From Planctomycetota bacterium (lineage in GTDB: Bacteria; Planctomycetota; UBA1135; JACQFD01): a stretch of DNA of 64,000 bases. The notes under the pieces are model-generated. The model did not search any database and was not told the DNA's origin. It saw only the letters and a program-made list of their open reading frames with translations. The DNA is taken from NCBI GenBank assembly GCA_016792805.1, contig JAEUHX010000087.1, positions 176,655 through 240,654 of the forward strand, given 5' to 3'. Positions within the stretch are counted from its first letter, which is position 1. Each line of letters opens with the position of its first letter. Made by a program: the position numbers and the translations under genes. Shown here one piece after another: positions 42,266 through 51,328 of the stretch.

Positions 42266-43912
42266 ATGCGAAATTCGCTTGCGTTCCTCGGGCTTCTCGG
42301 CGCCTCAGCGCTGCTTCCAAGCTGCGCCGCCGCCACGCGTGGTGACGGGCGCGGCGCGGGCGGCTCGATCCGCGCGGAGCGCATCGGCGCCCACGTGGCC
42401 TTCCTCGCCGACGATCTCCTGGAGGGTCGCGGCCCCGGCACGCGCGGCGGCGCGCTCGCGATCCGTTACCTCGAGGCGCAAGCGCGGCTGGCGGGGCTTG
42501 AGCCTGGCGCGGCCGATGGGAGCTACCTCCAGGCTGTGCCGCTGCGCGGTGTCGAGACGCAAGCGAGCAGCACGCTCTCGCTCGATGCGGGCGCGACGCC
42601 GCTGCGCTGGCTCGAGGATTTTGTAGCAACCGACGAGACGGGCTCCGAGCGGACGGAAATCGACGCGCCCGTGGTTTTTGTGGGATACGGAATCTCCGCG
42701 CCGGAGTTCGGGTGGGACGATTACGCGGGCGTCGACGTGCGCGGAAAAGTGGTCTTGATGTATACCAATGAGCCCGGTCGAGGCGGCGCAACGCCCGAGG
42801 ACCCCGCGCTGTTCGGGGGCCGAGCGCTCACCTACTTCGGACGATGGACCTACAAGTACGAAGAGGCCGCGCGCCGCGGCGCGAAGGGCGCGATTCTGAT
42901 CCACACAGAAGACACCGCGGGATACAATTGGAACGTCGTGCGCAATTCGTGGGGACGCGAGCGCCCCTTCCCCGCCGACGCGTCGCAAGCCCTCCCCTGC
43001 GCCGCATGGGCGCGCGAGGACGTGGTGCGCTCAGCGCTGGCGCGAACGGGCCACCCGCTCGAGGAGCTGAAGGCGCGGGCCGAGCGGCGCGGATTCCGCG
43101 CCGTCGAGACGGGGCTCCAAGCGCGGGTCCGGCTCTCCGCGAAGACGCGCTCCATCGAAACATACAATGTGCTCGCGAAGCTGCGTGGGTCGCAGCGCCC
43201 TGAGGAGGCCGTGGTGCTCACCGCCCATCACGACCACCTCGGCGTCGGTTCGCCCGAGAACGGCGATGCGATCTATAACGGTGCCGTCGACAACGGCACC
43301 GGCTGCGCGACAGTGCTGGAGCTCGCGCACGCGCTCGCGGCAGGGCCGCGACCGAAGCGATCTGTACTGTTCGCCTGGGTCGCCGCCGAGGAGGGCGGGC
43401 TGCGCGGCTCGGAGCACTTCGCGCGAGATCCCACATTTCCTCCCGGGAAGATCGTGGCGAATCTCAATCTCGACGGGCTCCCGGTCGTCGGAGAGCCTTC
43501 GAATCTGGCGCCGCTCGGCTATCGCCGATCGACGTTGAAGGAGACGGTCGAGCGCGCCGCCGCCGCGATGGACCTCGGGCTCGTGGAAGAGCGCAATCCC
43601 GAGCAAGGATACTTTTTCCGCAGCGATCACTTTAACTTTGCAAAGATCGGCGTCCCGGCCATCTCCATCGGCGCGGGCGGACTCTACCGCGGCGAAGACC
43701 CGGCCGCATCGAAGGCGCGGGAGGAAGATTACCGCGCGCGCCGCTATCACCGGCCCGATGATGAGTACGATCCGTCGTGGGATTTCCGCGGCTGCGTCGT
43801 GCTCGGCGAGTTCACTCTTCGGTGCGCGCAGGAACTCGCGAACGGAAGCGGTTGGCCGGCCTTCATCGACGGCGACGAATTCCAGCGCGCGCAGCCGGCG
43901 CGTCGCCCGTGA
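42266..43912 (+). CDS. M28-family zinc aminopeptidase lipoprotein with PA domain
   Basis: The 548-residue protein has a lipoprotein-like signal (LLPSC, Cys 20) and a protease-associated domain inserted between the start and the peptidase (about 115-230). The M28 catalytic part has AHHDHLG (zinc His), NGAVDNGTG (bridging Asp), EEGGLRGS (Glu pair), NLNLDGL (Asp) and a distal His in RSDHFNF. It is a secreted di-zinc aminopeptidase. It is divergent from the mannosidase gene (67 bases) and overlaps the next gene by four bases. Confidence 0.9.
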   Translation: MRNSLAFLGLLGASALLPSCAAATRGDGRGAGGSIRAERIGAHVAFLADDLLEGRGPGTRGGALAIRYLEAQARLAGLEPGAADGSYLQAVPLRGVETQASSTLSLDAGATPLRWLEDFVATDETGSERTEIDAPVVFVGYGISAPEFGWDDYAGVDVRGKVVLMYTNEPGRGGATPEDPALFGGRALTYFGRWTYKYEEAARRGAKGAILIHTEDTAGYNWNVVRNSWGRERPFPADASQALPCAAWAREDVVRSALARTGHPLEELKARAERRGFRAVETGLQARVRLSAKTRSIETYNVLAKLRGSQRPEEAVVLTAHHDHLGVGSPENGDAIYNGAVDNGTGCATVLELAHALAAGPRPKRSVLFAWVAAEEGGLRGSEHFARDPTFPPGKIVANLNLDGLPVVGEPSNLAPLGYRRSTLKETVERAAAAMDLGLVEERNPEQGYFFRSDHFNFAKIGVPAISIGAGGLYRGEDPAASKAREEDYRARRYHRPDDEYDPSWDFRGCVVLGEFTLRCAQELANGSGWPAFIDGDEFQRAQPARRP

Positions 43913-44967
43913 GCGCGACGAAGCTTCCGCAGCGTTGGCCGGCCCCCGCTTCGCGGCGCCCGATCATTTTTGTGGGTGCCGGCGGAATTGTGCGTGCGGC
44001 TCATGTGCCCGCCTATCGCGCCGCACGCTTCCCCATGGCAGGGGCCTTCGATGTGAACGCGTCCGCGGCCCGATCGCTGGCGGCATCCCTCCCGGGCTGC
44101 CGCGTCTACCGCACGCTCGCCGAGGCCGCCCGCGAACGAGAAGTGATCTTCGATGTGGCGGTGCCTGCGGGCGAGATCCTGGGTGTGTTGCGCGCGCTGC
44201 CCGAGGGCGCTGCGGCGCTGATCCAGAAGCCGATGGGGCGCGATTTGAAGGAGGCGCGCGCCATCGTCGATGTGTGCAAGAAGCGAAAGATCACTGCAGC
44301 GGTGAACTTCCAGCTCCGCTTTGCGCCGAATCTGTTGGCTTTGCGGGCGGCAGTCGATCGAGGGATCCTCGGGAGTATCCTCGACGTGGAGGTGCGCGTG
44401 GCGACCTTCACGCCTTGGGCGAACTGGACGTTTCTGCGAGACATTCCGCGGCTCGAGATATTGTATCATTCGATTCATTACCTCGATTGGGTTCGCTCGC
44501 TGCTCGGCGAGCCTCGGCGCGTCACCGCGTGGGTCGGCGGGGATCCGCGCGCCCGCGGCTACGCCGACGTGCGGTCGACGTCGCTGCTCGACTACGGCGA
44601 CCGCCGCGCGCTAGTGACGACGCAACATTTCCATCGTGGGAAGCGCCATGCCGTCTCCGAACTGCGCATCGAAGGAACGGCGGGCCGCGCGGTCGCGCGC
44701 CTCGGCGTCAATTTGGATTACCCGCGCGGTCTTCCCGACACGCTGGAGCTCGAGCGCGATGGAAGGCACAAAACGACGAGCCGCTCTGTGGCGCTTCGGG
44801 GCTCGTGGTTTCCGCATGCCTTCGAAGGAACGATGGCGTCGCTCCAGCGGTTCGTCGCAGGCGAATCACGGGAGCTGCCCACCGCCGTCGGCGATGCGCT
44901 CCAAACGATGGCTCTCGTGGAGCGCTGCTACCGCTCCGCACAGAAGAAAGCAGATCGATTCCTATGA
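43909..44967 (+). CDS. Gfo/Idh/MocA-family oxidoreductase
   Basis: A GTG start at 43909 overlaps the peptidase stop (GTGA), giving 352 residues. The N-terminal Rossmann fold starts with IIFVGAGGIVRAAHVPAYR. The EKP-type motif of the family is here IQKPMGRDL. The C-terminal dehydrogenase half has SIHYLDWVRSLLGEP. It acts on a sugar or related polyol using NAD(P); the substrate is not evident. It is translationally coupled to the next gene (ATGA overlap). Confidence 0.88.
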   Translation: MSATKLPQRWPAPASRRPIIFVGAGGIVRAAHVPAYRAARFPMAGAFDVNASAARSLAASLPGCRVYRTLAEAAREREVIFDVAVPAGEILGVLRALPEGAAALIQKPMGRDLKEARAIVDVCKKRKITAAVNFQLRFAPNLLALRAAVDRGILGSILDVEVRVATFTPWANWTFLRDIPRLEILYHSIHYLDWVRSLLGEPRRVTAWVGGDPRARGYADVRSTSLLDYGDRRALVTTQHFHRGKRHAVSELRIEGTAGRAVARLGVNLDYPRGLPDTLELERDGRHKTTSRSVALRGSWFPHAFEGTMASLQRFVAGESRELPTAVGDALQTMALVERCYRSAQKKADRFL

Positions 44968-45416
44968 GTAGACTTTCCCGGCATCTTTATATTGCAGGCT
45001 CCCTGGGGTTGCTCGCCGTAGCCGGGCTCCATACGTGGGGCCACCTGAGTTCCAACCCGCGCGACCCACAATACGCGTCGTTCATGGAGCCGATGCGCGC
45101 CTTCGTGCTGAAAGGCATGGGCGTTGCCAAAGATCCGTCCGTCGCCGATGTATACGAAAGCATGAGCTGGTTCATATCGATCGCTCTCGCGGCCTTGGGC
45201 TTCATGAGCCTCGCCGCCTTCCGCGACCGGCGCGACCCCGAGCTTCCCCCGCCGGGCGCTCTCAAAGTCAATCTTCTCGCCGTCGGCGCAATGGTCCTTC
45301 TCTGGGGCGTCTACAACCTCGCCCCACCGTTCTACACGCTCCTCTTCGTACAGATTCTCTTTATCGCCTGCTGGGCGTTCCGGTCGGCAGCCGCGCGGCG
45401 CGCTGGCGTTCAATAG
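44964..45416 (+). CDS. Four-helix membrane protein
   Basis: ATG 44964 overlaps the oxidoreductase stop. The 150-residue protein has helices at about residues 5-25, 70-90, 103-120 and 122-140. No motif is recognised; it resembles conserved hypothetical membrane proteins of several phyla. The tail-to-tail neighbour ends two bases after it. Its coupling to an oxidoreductase gene is the only functional hint. Confidence 0.72.
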   Translation: MSRLSRHLYIAGSLGLLAVAGLHTWGHLSSNPRDPQYASFMEPMRAFVLKGMGVAKDPSVADVYESMSWFISIALAALGFMSLAAFRDRRDPELPPPGALKVNLLAVGAMVLLWGVYNLAPPFYTLLFVQILFIACWAFRSAAARRAGVQ

Positions 45417-45418
45417 AG

Positions 45419-46105
45419 CTACCGCGGCCGATCCGCGTCCCCGAGAAGGAATCGCACAAGAAGATCGTGCAGCGACGCGAGTGCGCGCGCCTTGCGCGCA
45501 TAGGCATCGGAGAGATCCTGGCTATCCTCCGTGGAGGCACGTATCTCGGTCACAATTCCTTCGCTGGGTTCCAGAAGCCGCGTTTCGCCTGCATCGTCCC
45601 CCCACTGCGATTGGCCTGGAATCGAATCCTGTATCCAGCCCGGAGTAACCCAGACGAAAGTTGCAATTCCTCTTTGCTTCCTCTCGACACAAATCTGGTA
45701 GCCAGCACCATCGAACTCCCGCTGCGCCGCGCCTACCTCTGCGCGTGCCTTGTCGAGCGCGTCGACAATCTCGAGGGGAAGCTCAATGATCGAGGCTCGG
45801 CGCCACGGCTCCCAGTGTGGATGTGTGGAGATCGCGCGAAGCGCGTCTCCGCGGAGGAGCTGCTCAGTAGCCTGGAGCCATGTCGAGCCCTCTCCGAGAT
45901 CGGCGACGCGGGAGGCCCCAGGTGCCGCCGCGACCGAGGCCGGAGCGGTCGCTTCTGTCGCGCGAATGATTGCACTCTCCGGTTGCGAGCCGGAAGGGAG
46001 CTCCGCCGGGCGCCGCACCGCGAAGGCGGCGGCAACGCCGCAGAGGCCGCCCAGCATTACGGCGCAGGCGAAACGCTGAACTTGCGCGTCAGTTCGCTCA
46101 GCCAT
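45419..46105 (-). CDS. Hypothetical membrane-anchored protein
   Basis: This 228-residue protein has one N-terminal hydrophobic helix (about 12-30) and a mostly helical extracytoplasmic part. No domain is recognised. It overlaps the upstream 673-residue gene by eight bases and ends a three-gene leftward operon of secreted proteins with lower GC than the rest of the window. Confidence 0.7.
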   Translation of the reverse strand: MAERTDAQVQRFACAVMLGGLCGVAAAFAVRRPAELPSGSQPESAIIRATEATAPASVAAAPGASRVADLGEGSTWLQATEQLLRGDALRAISTHPHWEPWRRASIIELPLEIVDALDKARAEVGAAQREFDGAGYQICVERKQRGIATFVWVTPGWIQDSIPGQSQWGDDAGETRLLEPSEGIVTEIRASTEDSQDLSDAYARKARALASLHDLLVRFLLGDADRPR

Positions 46106-48119
46106 CGATCACGACCAGGGACGAAACTCCCGCCTGCACCGTCACGGGGATGACCTTCACATTGCCCTCGATGGCCACCTCGATGCTCCAAATGCCAGCG
46201 GGAATATCTGTAAGCGTTGCGCGACCGTCACCCCCTGTGTGCTTCGTCTGCAGCTGCATGGGGAGGCCAACAATCCGGTAGCAATAGTAGTCATCCCACA
46301 GCGAGTCTGGATATGTGGGGGAGATTCGATCGAGTCGAACTCGAACTTGACAGTTCGGCGCTGCTCGTCCTTCGCGCCGCACCTCGACTTCCAGCAACCC
46401 CGTCGCGGGCAGCGTGTGAACACTCCCCGGGCGCAGCTCCCCTATGCGCCGAATCAACGGAGAGTGCCCCGGTGCAAACAGCACGACGGCATCGGCGGCG
46501 TCGCCGAATCCCGCGCCATGGAATCTCCCCGATCGGTCGGAGCGCGCGATTGGCTCGATAGGAACGTAATAAAACGTATTCGCGAAAGGAAGCGGCGCGG
46601 CGGAGCGAGGCGCGAGGCGCGAGATCCACGCACCCGAAATCGGCATGCCGCGGTCATTCACCACAATTCCATCAACCGCCGCCCCTTCGGTGAGCGTGAC
46701 CATTCTGGGCGCCGCGTTCGACTCGCCTACGTCCAGAGCGAGCACCTCACTCCGATAGCCTTTGGCGCAGACGCGGAGCACGGATGCTGCTTCCGAAGCA
46801 GCCCTCAGCTCCACAATTCCTGTGCTATCCGTCCATGCTGCTTCATTAAGCTTTCGCTTGCCACTCACAAATGGCTCGAGGTGGTAGCGAAGCGGGCGTG
46901 GAGCCGCCGCAGCCGCATCGGCGAGCTGTTTGTCGGCGAGATGAACCAATGCGCTCTCGATGGGACGCCCCGTCTCGCGATCACGCACCAGAATTCGGAG
47001 CTGGGATGGATTTGTAACCTGTACATCAAAGGACTGCGTCCCAGCGACAACCTCCAATGTGTTTCTCAGATCGTCGGCCTCCGAACGCAAATCCGCGCCA
47101 AGCTCGAGAGCTTCCGCCTCAGTCAATCGCGTGGTCTGCGCGACGCGCTCACGGAGCGCCGCGAGCCAATCCGCACCTCGAAGGGCGCCGCGCCGGATCA
47201 CATATCTCCCCGGAGGTACCGGCGGAAACTCGAATACTCCTTGCTCGTCGGTACTGACGGTCACGCGCGTCCTTCCCTGCATCAGCGTGATCGGCGAAGT
47301 GCGAAGCCTCTCGCCCGCAAGAGAGGCTACACCTCGCACGACTCCAGCGCTCTCCACAGGCCACTCGATCAACTCCACGCTGCCGGGCGCAACCTGCACT
47401 TCGCGGCGCGTCGCACTCCCCGAGGCGCGCTCCGATGCGAGATTCTCCGAACGGTCGAGCGTGTACGTGCCAGGCGGGAGGCTACGAAATGTAAATTCTC
47501 CTTGCGAATCTGTAATACCCAAGCGGCCTCTGCCCGATGCGGCTGAGGCGCTCAGCCGCATCGAGACATTCGAGCAATGGCGACCACCGGCATCGCGCGC
47601 GACAACGCGAATCGCACCGGCTGACTCCAGGAGGAGCGTACCCAGATCCACAATTCCCTCATCGGGCAATCGAATCTCCCTCGCAGCTTCGCAGGCTCCC
47701 GATGCGCGCGCGCGGATGACGGCTTCGCCCGCCAGGTCGAGAAGCTCCAGCTCAAACCGCCCCTCTGTATCCGTAAGAACCTTCTGTCGCGCCGGCAGAT
47801 CGGAGGGAGCGAGCGCGCGCCAGGGTCCGGTTTTTTCCAATATGTAAACGCTCGCCGCATGCACCGCGAATCCGGTTTGCGAGCACACCTTTCCTCGGAC
47901 TAGCCGTACTTTGCCGCCAAGTGAAGCATGAATCCACTGCTCCGACGAGTCTTGAGTAGAACCATCTCTTGTGTCTTTGACGTGATCGGGCGGAGTCGAC
48001 AGAGCGGTGTGTAGACTGCTCACGACTGATGGCTCGGTGCGTTTGAGCATAAACGTAGTCACGACGAAGGCAATTAAGAATCCCGTGAATAGTCCGGACG
48101 CCGTGCTTGAGATGCGCAT
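46098..48119 (-). CDS. Membrane-anchored protein with carboxypeptidase-regulatory-like repeats
   Basis: The 673-residue protein has one N-terminal helix (about 9-27) and a series of CarboxypepD_reg-like beta-sandwich domains with the DTEGRFEL, DSQGEFTFRSLPPGTYTL and DEQGVFEFPPVPPGRYV motifs, about five in all. Such proteins are common as surface proteins in Planctomycetota. The binding partner is unknown. It lies three bases after the Cys-rich protein gene, so they are one transcript. Confidence 0.85.
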   Translation of the reverse strand: MRISSTASGLFTGFLIAFVVTTFMLKRTEPSVVSSLHTALSTPPDHVKDTRDGSTQDSSEQWIHASLGGKVRLVRGKVCSQTGFAVHAASVYILEKTGPWRALAPSDLPARQKVLTDTEGRFELELLDLAGEAVIRARASGACEAAREIRLPDEGIVDLGTLLLESAGAIRVVARDAGGRHCSNVSMRLSASAASGRGRLGITDSQGEFTFRSLPPGTYTLDRSENLASERASGSATRREVQVAPGSVELIEWPVESAGVVRGVASLAGERLRTSPITLMQGRTRVTVSTDEQGVFEFPPVPPGRYVIRRGALRGADWLAALRERVAQTTRLTEAEALELGADLRSEADDLRNTLEVVAGTQSFDVQVTNPSQLRILVRDRETGRPIESALVHLADKQLADAAAAAPRPLRYHLEPFVSGKRKLNEAAWTDSTGIVELRAASEAASVLRVCAKGYRSEVLALDVGESNAAPRMVTLTEGAAVDGIVVNDRGMPISGAWISRLAPRSAAPLPFANTFYYVPIEPIARSDRSGRFHGAGFGDAADAVVLFAPGHSPLIRRIGELRPGSVHTLPATGLLEVEVRREGRAAPNCQVRVRLDRISPTYPDSLWDDYYCYRIVGLPMQLQTKHTGGDGRATLTDIPAGIWSIEVAIEGNVKVIPVTVQAGVSSLVVIDG

Positions 48120-48122
48120 GTC

Positions 48123-48629
48123 CTAGTTGCAGTCGAAACAGTAGGCAGGAATTGTTATGCTAGCGACCGTAGCTCCAGCAGACGTGCAGGCGGAGAAAGT
48201 GAAAGTCTTTGGCTGACCAGGTGCGTCTCTGCATCCGTGGTCCATGACGCTGGCAGGAATGACGAATGTACCGGAACAGCCTCCGGCTACGCACGGCCCC
48301 TGACAAATGCCTGCCACACCGCTGCAGGTTGAAGTGTCAAATCGAAGGTTCCCGCGAAAGTGGCAGGCGACTTCCGGGTCTGGACACGTTGGCAGTCGCT
48401 GACAGCACCCCGAGTCCGAGCCAGGGTTTTGCCAGGCGACCTTAAAGCACGCACTTGTTGACGTGACGCCACTTATGTCCAGATTTGTAAAACACACACA
48501 CTGCGGAGGGCAAGTTGCGCCTCCACCAAGAGCAACACGCGAAATCGCCTTTCCTGCAATGAAGGAGATTGCAACAAAGGCGACCGCAATGACGATGCGT
48601 ACAAACTGCGAAGAATTCTTGGGCGACAT
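48123..48629 (-). CDS. Secreted Cys-rich protein
   Basis: The 168-residue protein has a signal peptide (about 10-28) and about sixteen cysteines in the mature part (for example CPPQCVC, CCQRLPTC, CQGPC, CFDC), so it must be disulphide-bonded and exported. No family is recognised. It is the first intact gene of the leftward operon, downstream of a broken gene. Confidence 0.75.
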   Translation of the reverse strand: MSPKNSSQFVRIVIAVAFVAISFIAGKAISRVALGGGATCPPQCVCFTNLDISGVTSTSACFKVAWQNPGSDSGCCQRLPTCPDPEVACHFRGNLRFDTSTCSGVAGICQGPCVAGGCSGTFVIPASVMDHGCRDAPGQPKTFTFSACTSAGATVASITIPAYCFDCN

Positions 48630-48699
48630 GCGAAGATACTCCGTATTTTTGTTCGTCTAATAAGCCACAAATTGAAATACTGAGATTGTGGCGCCTCTC

Positions 48700-49146
48700 T
48701 CACGGCAATCCAAGCGCTATGCTTATTTGCTCTTCTAGAGCCTGTCTCTCGCGATCAAATACTTCCTTCGCAAAAGCAAGGTGCGGGAATAACTCGGGAA
48801 GAAAGACCGCGCACTTTGGCCCCGAGTCTGAGGAGAAGACTACAGTCGATCACAGGTGCGAAATCGGCAGAAACTCTCGAGAGGGTTGGAGCTCTTGGCG
48901 GCGCGGCGAAGGATCGATCACGAATGGCAGATCGCCGGCAAGCGAGGCAAACGTCTCGCCAGTAGACCTATTCCACTCTTCCTCTGCCGCAATACACCCA
49001 GCGGCGATCGGCTTCGCGCGAATTAGAAAACTCTCCATCTCACCATCACTGATCTTCCGCGCCTCGGGTCCAGGGGTCCACAATTGCAGGAGGGACGCCA
49101 CTCTCGCATGGTCATTAGCGCAAAGCGCCGCTATCAGTGCATTCAA
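48700..49146 (-). pseudogene. Small hypothetical gene broken by an in-frame TGA
   Basis: From ATG 49146 the frame encodes 98 residues to a TGA at 48850-48852. The same frame continues with protein-like sequence (VVFSSDSGPKCAVFLPE and on) for 49 codons to a second TGA at 48700-48702. The continuation is hydrophobic-patterned and free of rare codons, so a 148-codon gene broken by one nonsense mutation is likely. A selenocysteine site is unlikely, as no stem-loop is evident. No family is recognised. Confidence 0.6.
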
Positions 49147-49347
49147 ACGGGACTCTGCACAGCTACCAATCCGCGTCCCGTTTGCTGCGAAGCGCTCGTT
49201 TCATGGCTCGAATCTGGAGGCATAGCAGTTGATTCTCGAATTATGTGATGTTAACACTCCAAGACCGGCGGCGGCTGTTACCGCTGCCATCATGATCACT
49301 TTTCTGCTTGAAACCATTCTTGGCGACCTCCTGCGCTCGTGGTCTTT

Positions 49348-49482
49348 TTAGACAAGTCTTGAAGTGAGGGTCTTCTTGTAAGCCATGGCGGTCAAGCCCC
49401 AACCCCCTCCAGCTACCCCCATCGCAGTCCCACCGAACAACCACACAAAGGCTCCGCGATGTGCGAGCTGCTCTTCGCACAT
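49348..49482 (-). CDS. Possible 44-residue single-helix membrane protein
   Basis: The short frame starts MCEEQLAHRGAF and holds one helix (FVWLFGGTAMGVAGGGWGLTAMAY) before a basic end. It is preceded in frame by further open codons without a clear start, and there is no strong ribosome site. It stands alone in a 440-base gap. It may be a remnant or a real small protein. Confidence 0.3.
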   Translation of the reverse strand: MCEEQLAHRGAFVWLFGGTAMGVAGGGWGLTAMAYKKTLTSRLV

Positions 49483-49591
49483 CGCCGTGTCGCCTCGCTC
49501 TTTCCGCACTCGTTGGCACAGAAATGACGACGCGCCGCACTCTCGGCGCCGAGTCTTCGCTTTCGTTCAGCGGAATCCAGTGAGAACACTC

Positions 49592-51136
49592 CTACTGAAT
49601 GATCGTGCGCAGCGCATCGCTCGTCACGAGCCCCGCCGAATTCGCGCCGGGGTCGAACGAGAACCACTGAAAGTAGAAGTCTTGGGAGATGAGCGCCGTT
49701 AGGGGCGGAATCACGAGGTTCAATTCCGTGAAACCGCTCGGATCGGCCACTGGAGCTGTGTAGCCCGCTAGCGGGTTTCCGAACAGATAGTGGCCCGGCA
49801 TCGGCACGAACGTCAGCTCGAGAGGCGTCGCGAAGAGGTTCTCACTGTACGCCAGGGAAGAGAACGCGCCTGGGAGTGTGTCGAAGAGCCGAATGTTGTA
49901 AGGATTGCTGAGCGTGGGCGCGCCCCAGTCTTCAATCCGCAGAATGCGCCTCAGGTTGCCGGCCGATGTGTTGCCGGCGAAACCGTAGCGCGCACCGTTT
50001 TGCAGAAGCTGGTCACGTGCTTCGCCGCCCGGAAATGCCCCGGATTGAATATTCACATAAAGACCCTGTGTGAAGAGCGCTGTGATAGACGCCTCTGACA
50101 GCGCCGCCGAAACGCCTGCCCACGGCCCGTTCGGCGGACCGGCGAGACCAAATAAACTGGCGCCGTTCTGCCCCGGGAATCCGGTGTGCACTTGTGCCAT
50201 CGTGCCGCCGAGGCCGTTCCAGGTCACGTTATAGGTGACCGTCGAGCTCGCTGGATCAAAAGTAAAGGATCCGAACCCAGTAGATGCCGAGCCGCTCGGC
50301 GGAACCTCCTGGGCACCGCCAATCTGCGCGACGAAGGATTCCTTCGTCGGGATGAGCTGTCCGCGAATTTCGCCTCCGGGGAATGCGGGAGTGTGAATAT
50401 TGAAGTACAACCCACTTCCGAGAAGCGCCGTCACTTGCGCTGCGGTGAGCGGCGCCGTAACGCCGCACCAGCGTGCCGTAGCCGGGATCTGAAGCGGAGC
50501 GAGATCCATGATCACCGGCCCGTTCACGCCAACCGCCGCCTGGTGAATATGTGCAGCCTGCGGAGGCCCCGTGAGCCCCGTCGCCTGCAGCCGAATCGTC
50601 AGCACGTTCTCCGGGACGTGGAGAGTCACTTCTCCGATGCCGGTGCCGGGCGACCCACTCGGCGGCACCTCATTGGCGCCGTTCAGGATCGCGGTGAAGT
50701 GGCGCACAAATGTCTTTGTGATCTGTGCACGAATCTCACCAGCAGGAAACGCGGGTGACTGAATGTTGATATAGTAACCGCCCTGGAAGAGTGTGAGCCT
50801 CTGCGCTGCGGTGAGGGGCGGCGTCGCGCCGCGAATCTCGGTCGAGCTCACAATCGTGAGCGGAAAGATCACAGGTCCATTCACGCCGACGGCGGCTTGA
50901 TGAATGGATGCGGCATTGGCGCCCGCCACATTGTGCTCCACCCGGTAGAAGAGCCGATTCGTTGCGGGGTCGAGGCTGAAATAGGCGCGGCCGCGCGCCG
51001 CGCTCACATTCGGCGAAACCTCTTGCGCGCCCGTCGGAATGCTACCGAACTGATCTTGGGCCGGCGAAAGGGCGGGAACGGCCATCGCCGTGAGAATCGC
51101 GGCTGCTGCGATTCGCGCCCAATGAAGGAGATTCAT
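49592..51136 (-). CDS. Secreted protein with three CHRD domains
   Basis: ATG 51136 starts a 514-residue protein with a signal peptide. Three CHRD-type domains follow (about 28-145, 150-265 and 270-385), each with the family elements (TGAQEV or NGANEVPPS, HIHQAAVGVNGPV, LYFNIHTPAFPGGEIRGQL). The last 130 residues are a separate beta-rich domain. CHRD domains occur in chordin and in bacterial secreted proteins of unknown function. It is monocistronic and divergent from the enolase-family gene. Confidence 0.88.
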   Translation of the reverse strand: MNLLHWARIAAAAILTAMAVPALSPAQDQFGSIPTGAQEVSPNVSAARGRAYFSLDPATNRLFYRVEHNVAGANAASIHQAAVGVNGPVIFPLTIVSSTEIRGATPPLTAAQRLTLFQGGYYINIQSPAFPAGEIRAQITKTFVRHFTAILNGANEVPPSGSPGTGIGEVTLHVPENVLTIRLQATGLTGPPQAAHIHQAAVGVNGPVIMDLAPLQIPATARWCGVTAPLTAAQVTALLGSGLYFNIHTPAFPGGEIRGQLIPTKESFVAQIGGAQEVPPSGSASTGFGSFTFDPASSTVTYNVTWNGLGGTMAQVHTGFPGQNGASLFGLAGPPNGPWAGVSAALSEASITALFTQGLYVNIQSGAFPGGEARDQLLQNGARYGFAGNTSAGNLRRILRIEDWGAPTLSNPYNIRLFDTLPGAFSSLAYSENLFATPLELTFVPMPGHYLFGNPLAGYTAPVADPSGFTELNLVIPPLTALISQDFYFQWFSFDPGANSAGLVTSDALRTIIQ

Positions 51137-51328
51137 GTTGGAGATCCTCGAAAGGTGAGTTGGGGCCTGCGCCCCTACGGGGGACGGAATGAGCGGGCCG
51201 CACACGGAGACGCACTGGCCCGCCCGCTCGCTCCAGAAGATCGGGGCGGGCCGTTTCCGTCCACTGAAAACGCGGCGGCGACGCGTCGGCGCTGCGCGCG
51301 AGCCCAAACCGAAGGTATCTTCGCCGCC

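Noticed and set aside
48850..48852. TGA as a selenocysteine codon
   Set aside because: No convincing stem-loop just after the TGA and no selenoprotein family match; a nonsense mutation is simpler.
51137..51328. Riboswitch upstream of the enolase-family gene
   Set aside because: Only a short ggggc-gcccc hairpin is visible; no known riboswitch consensus is recognised.
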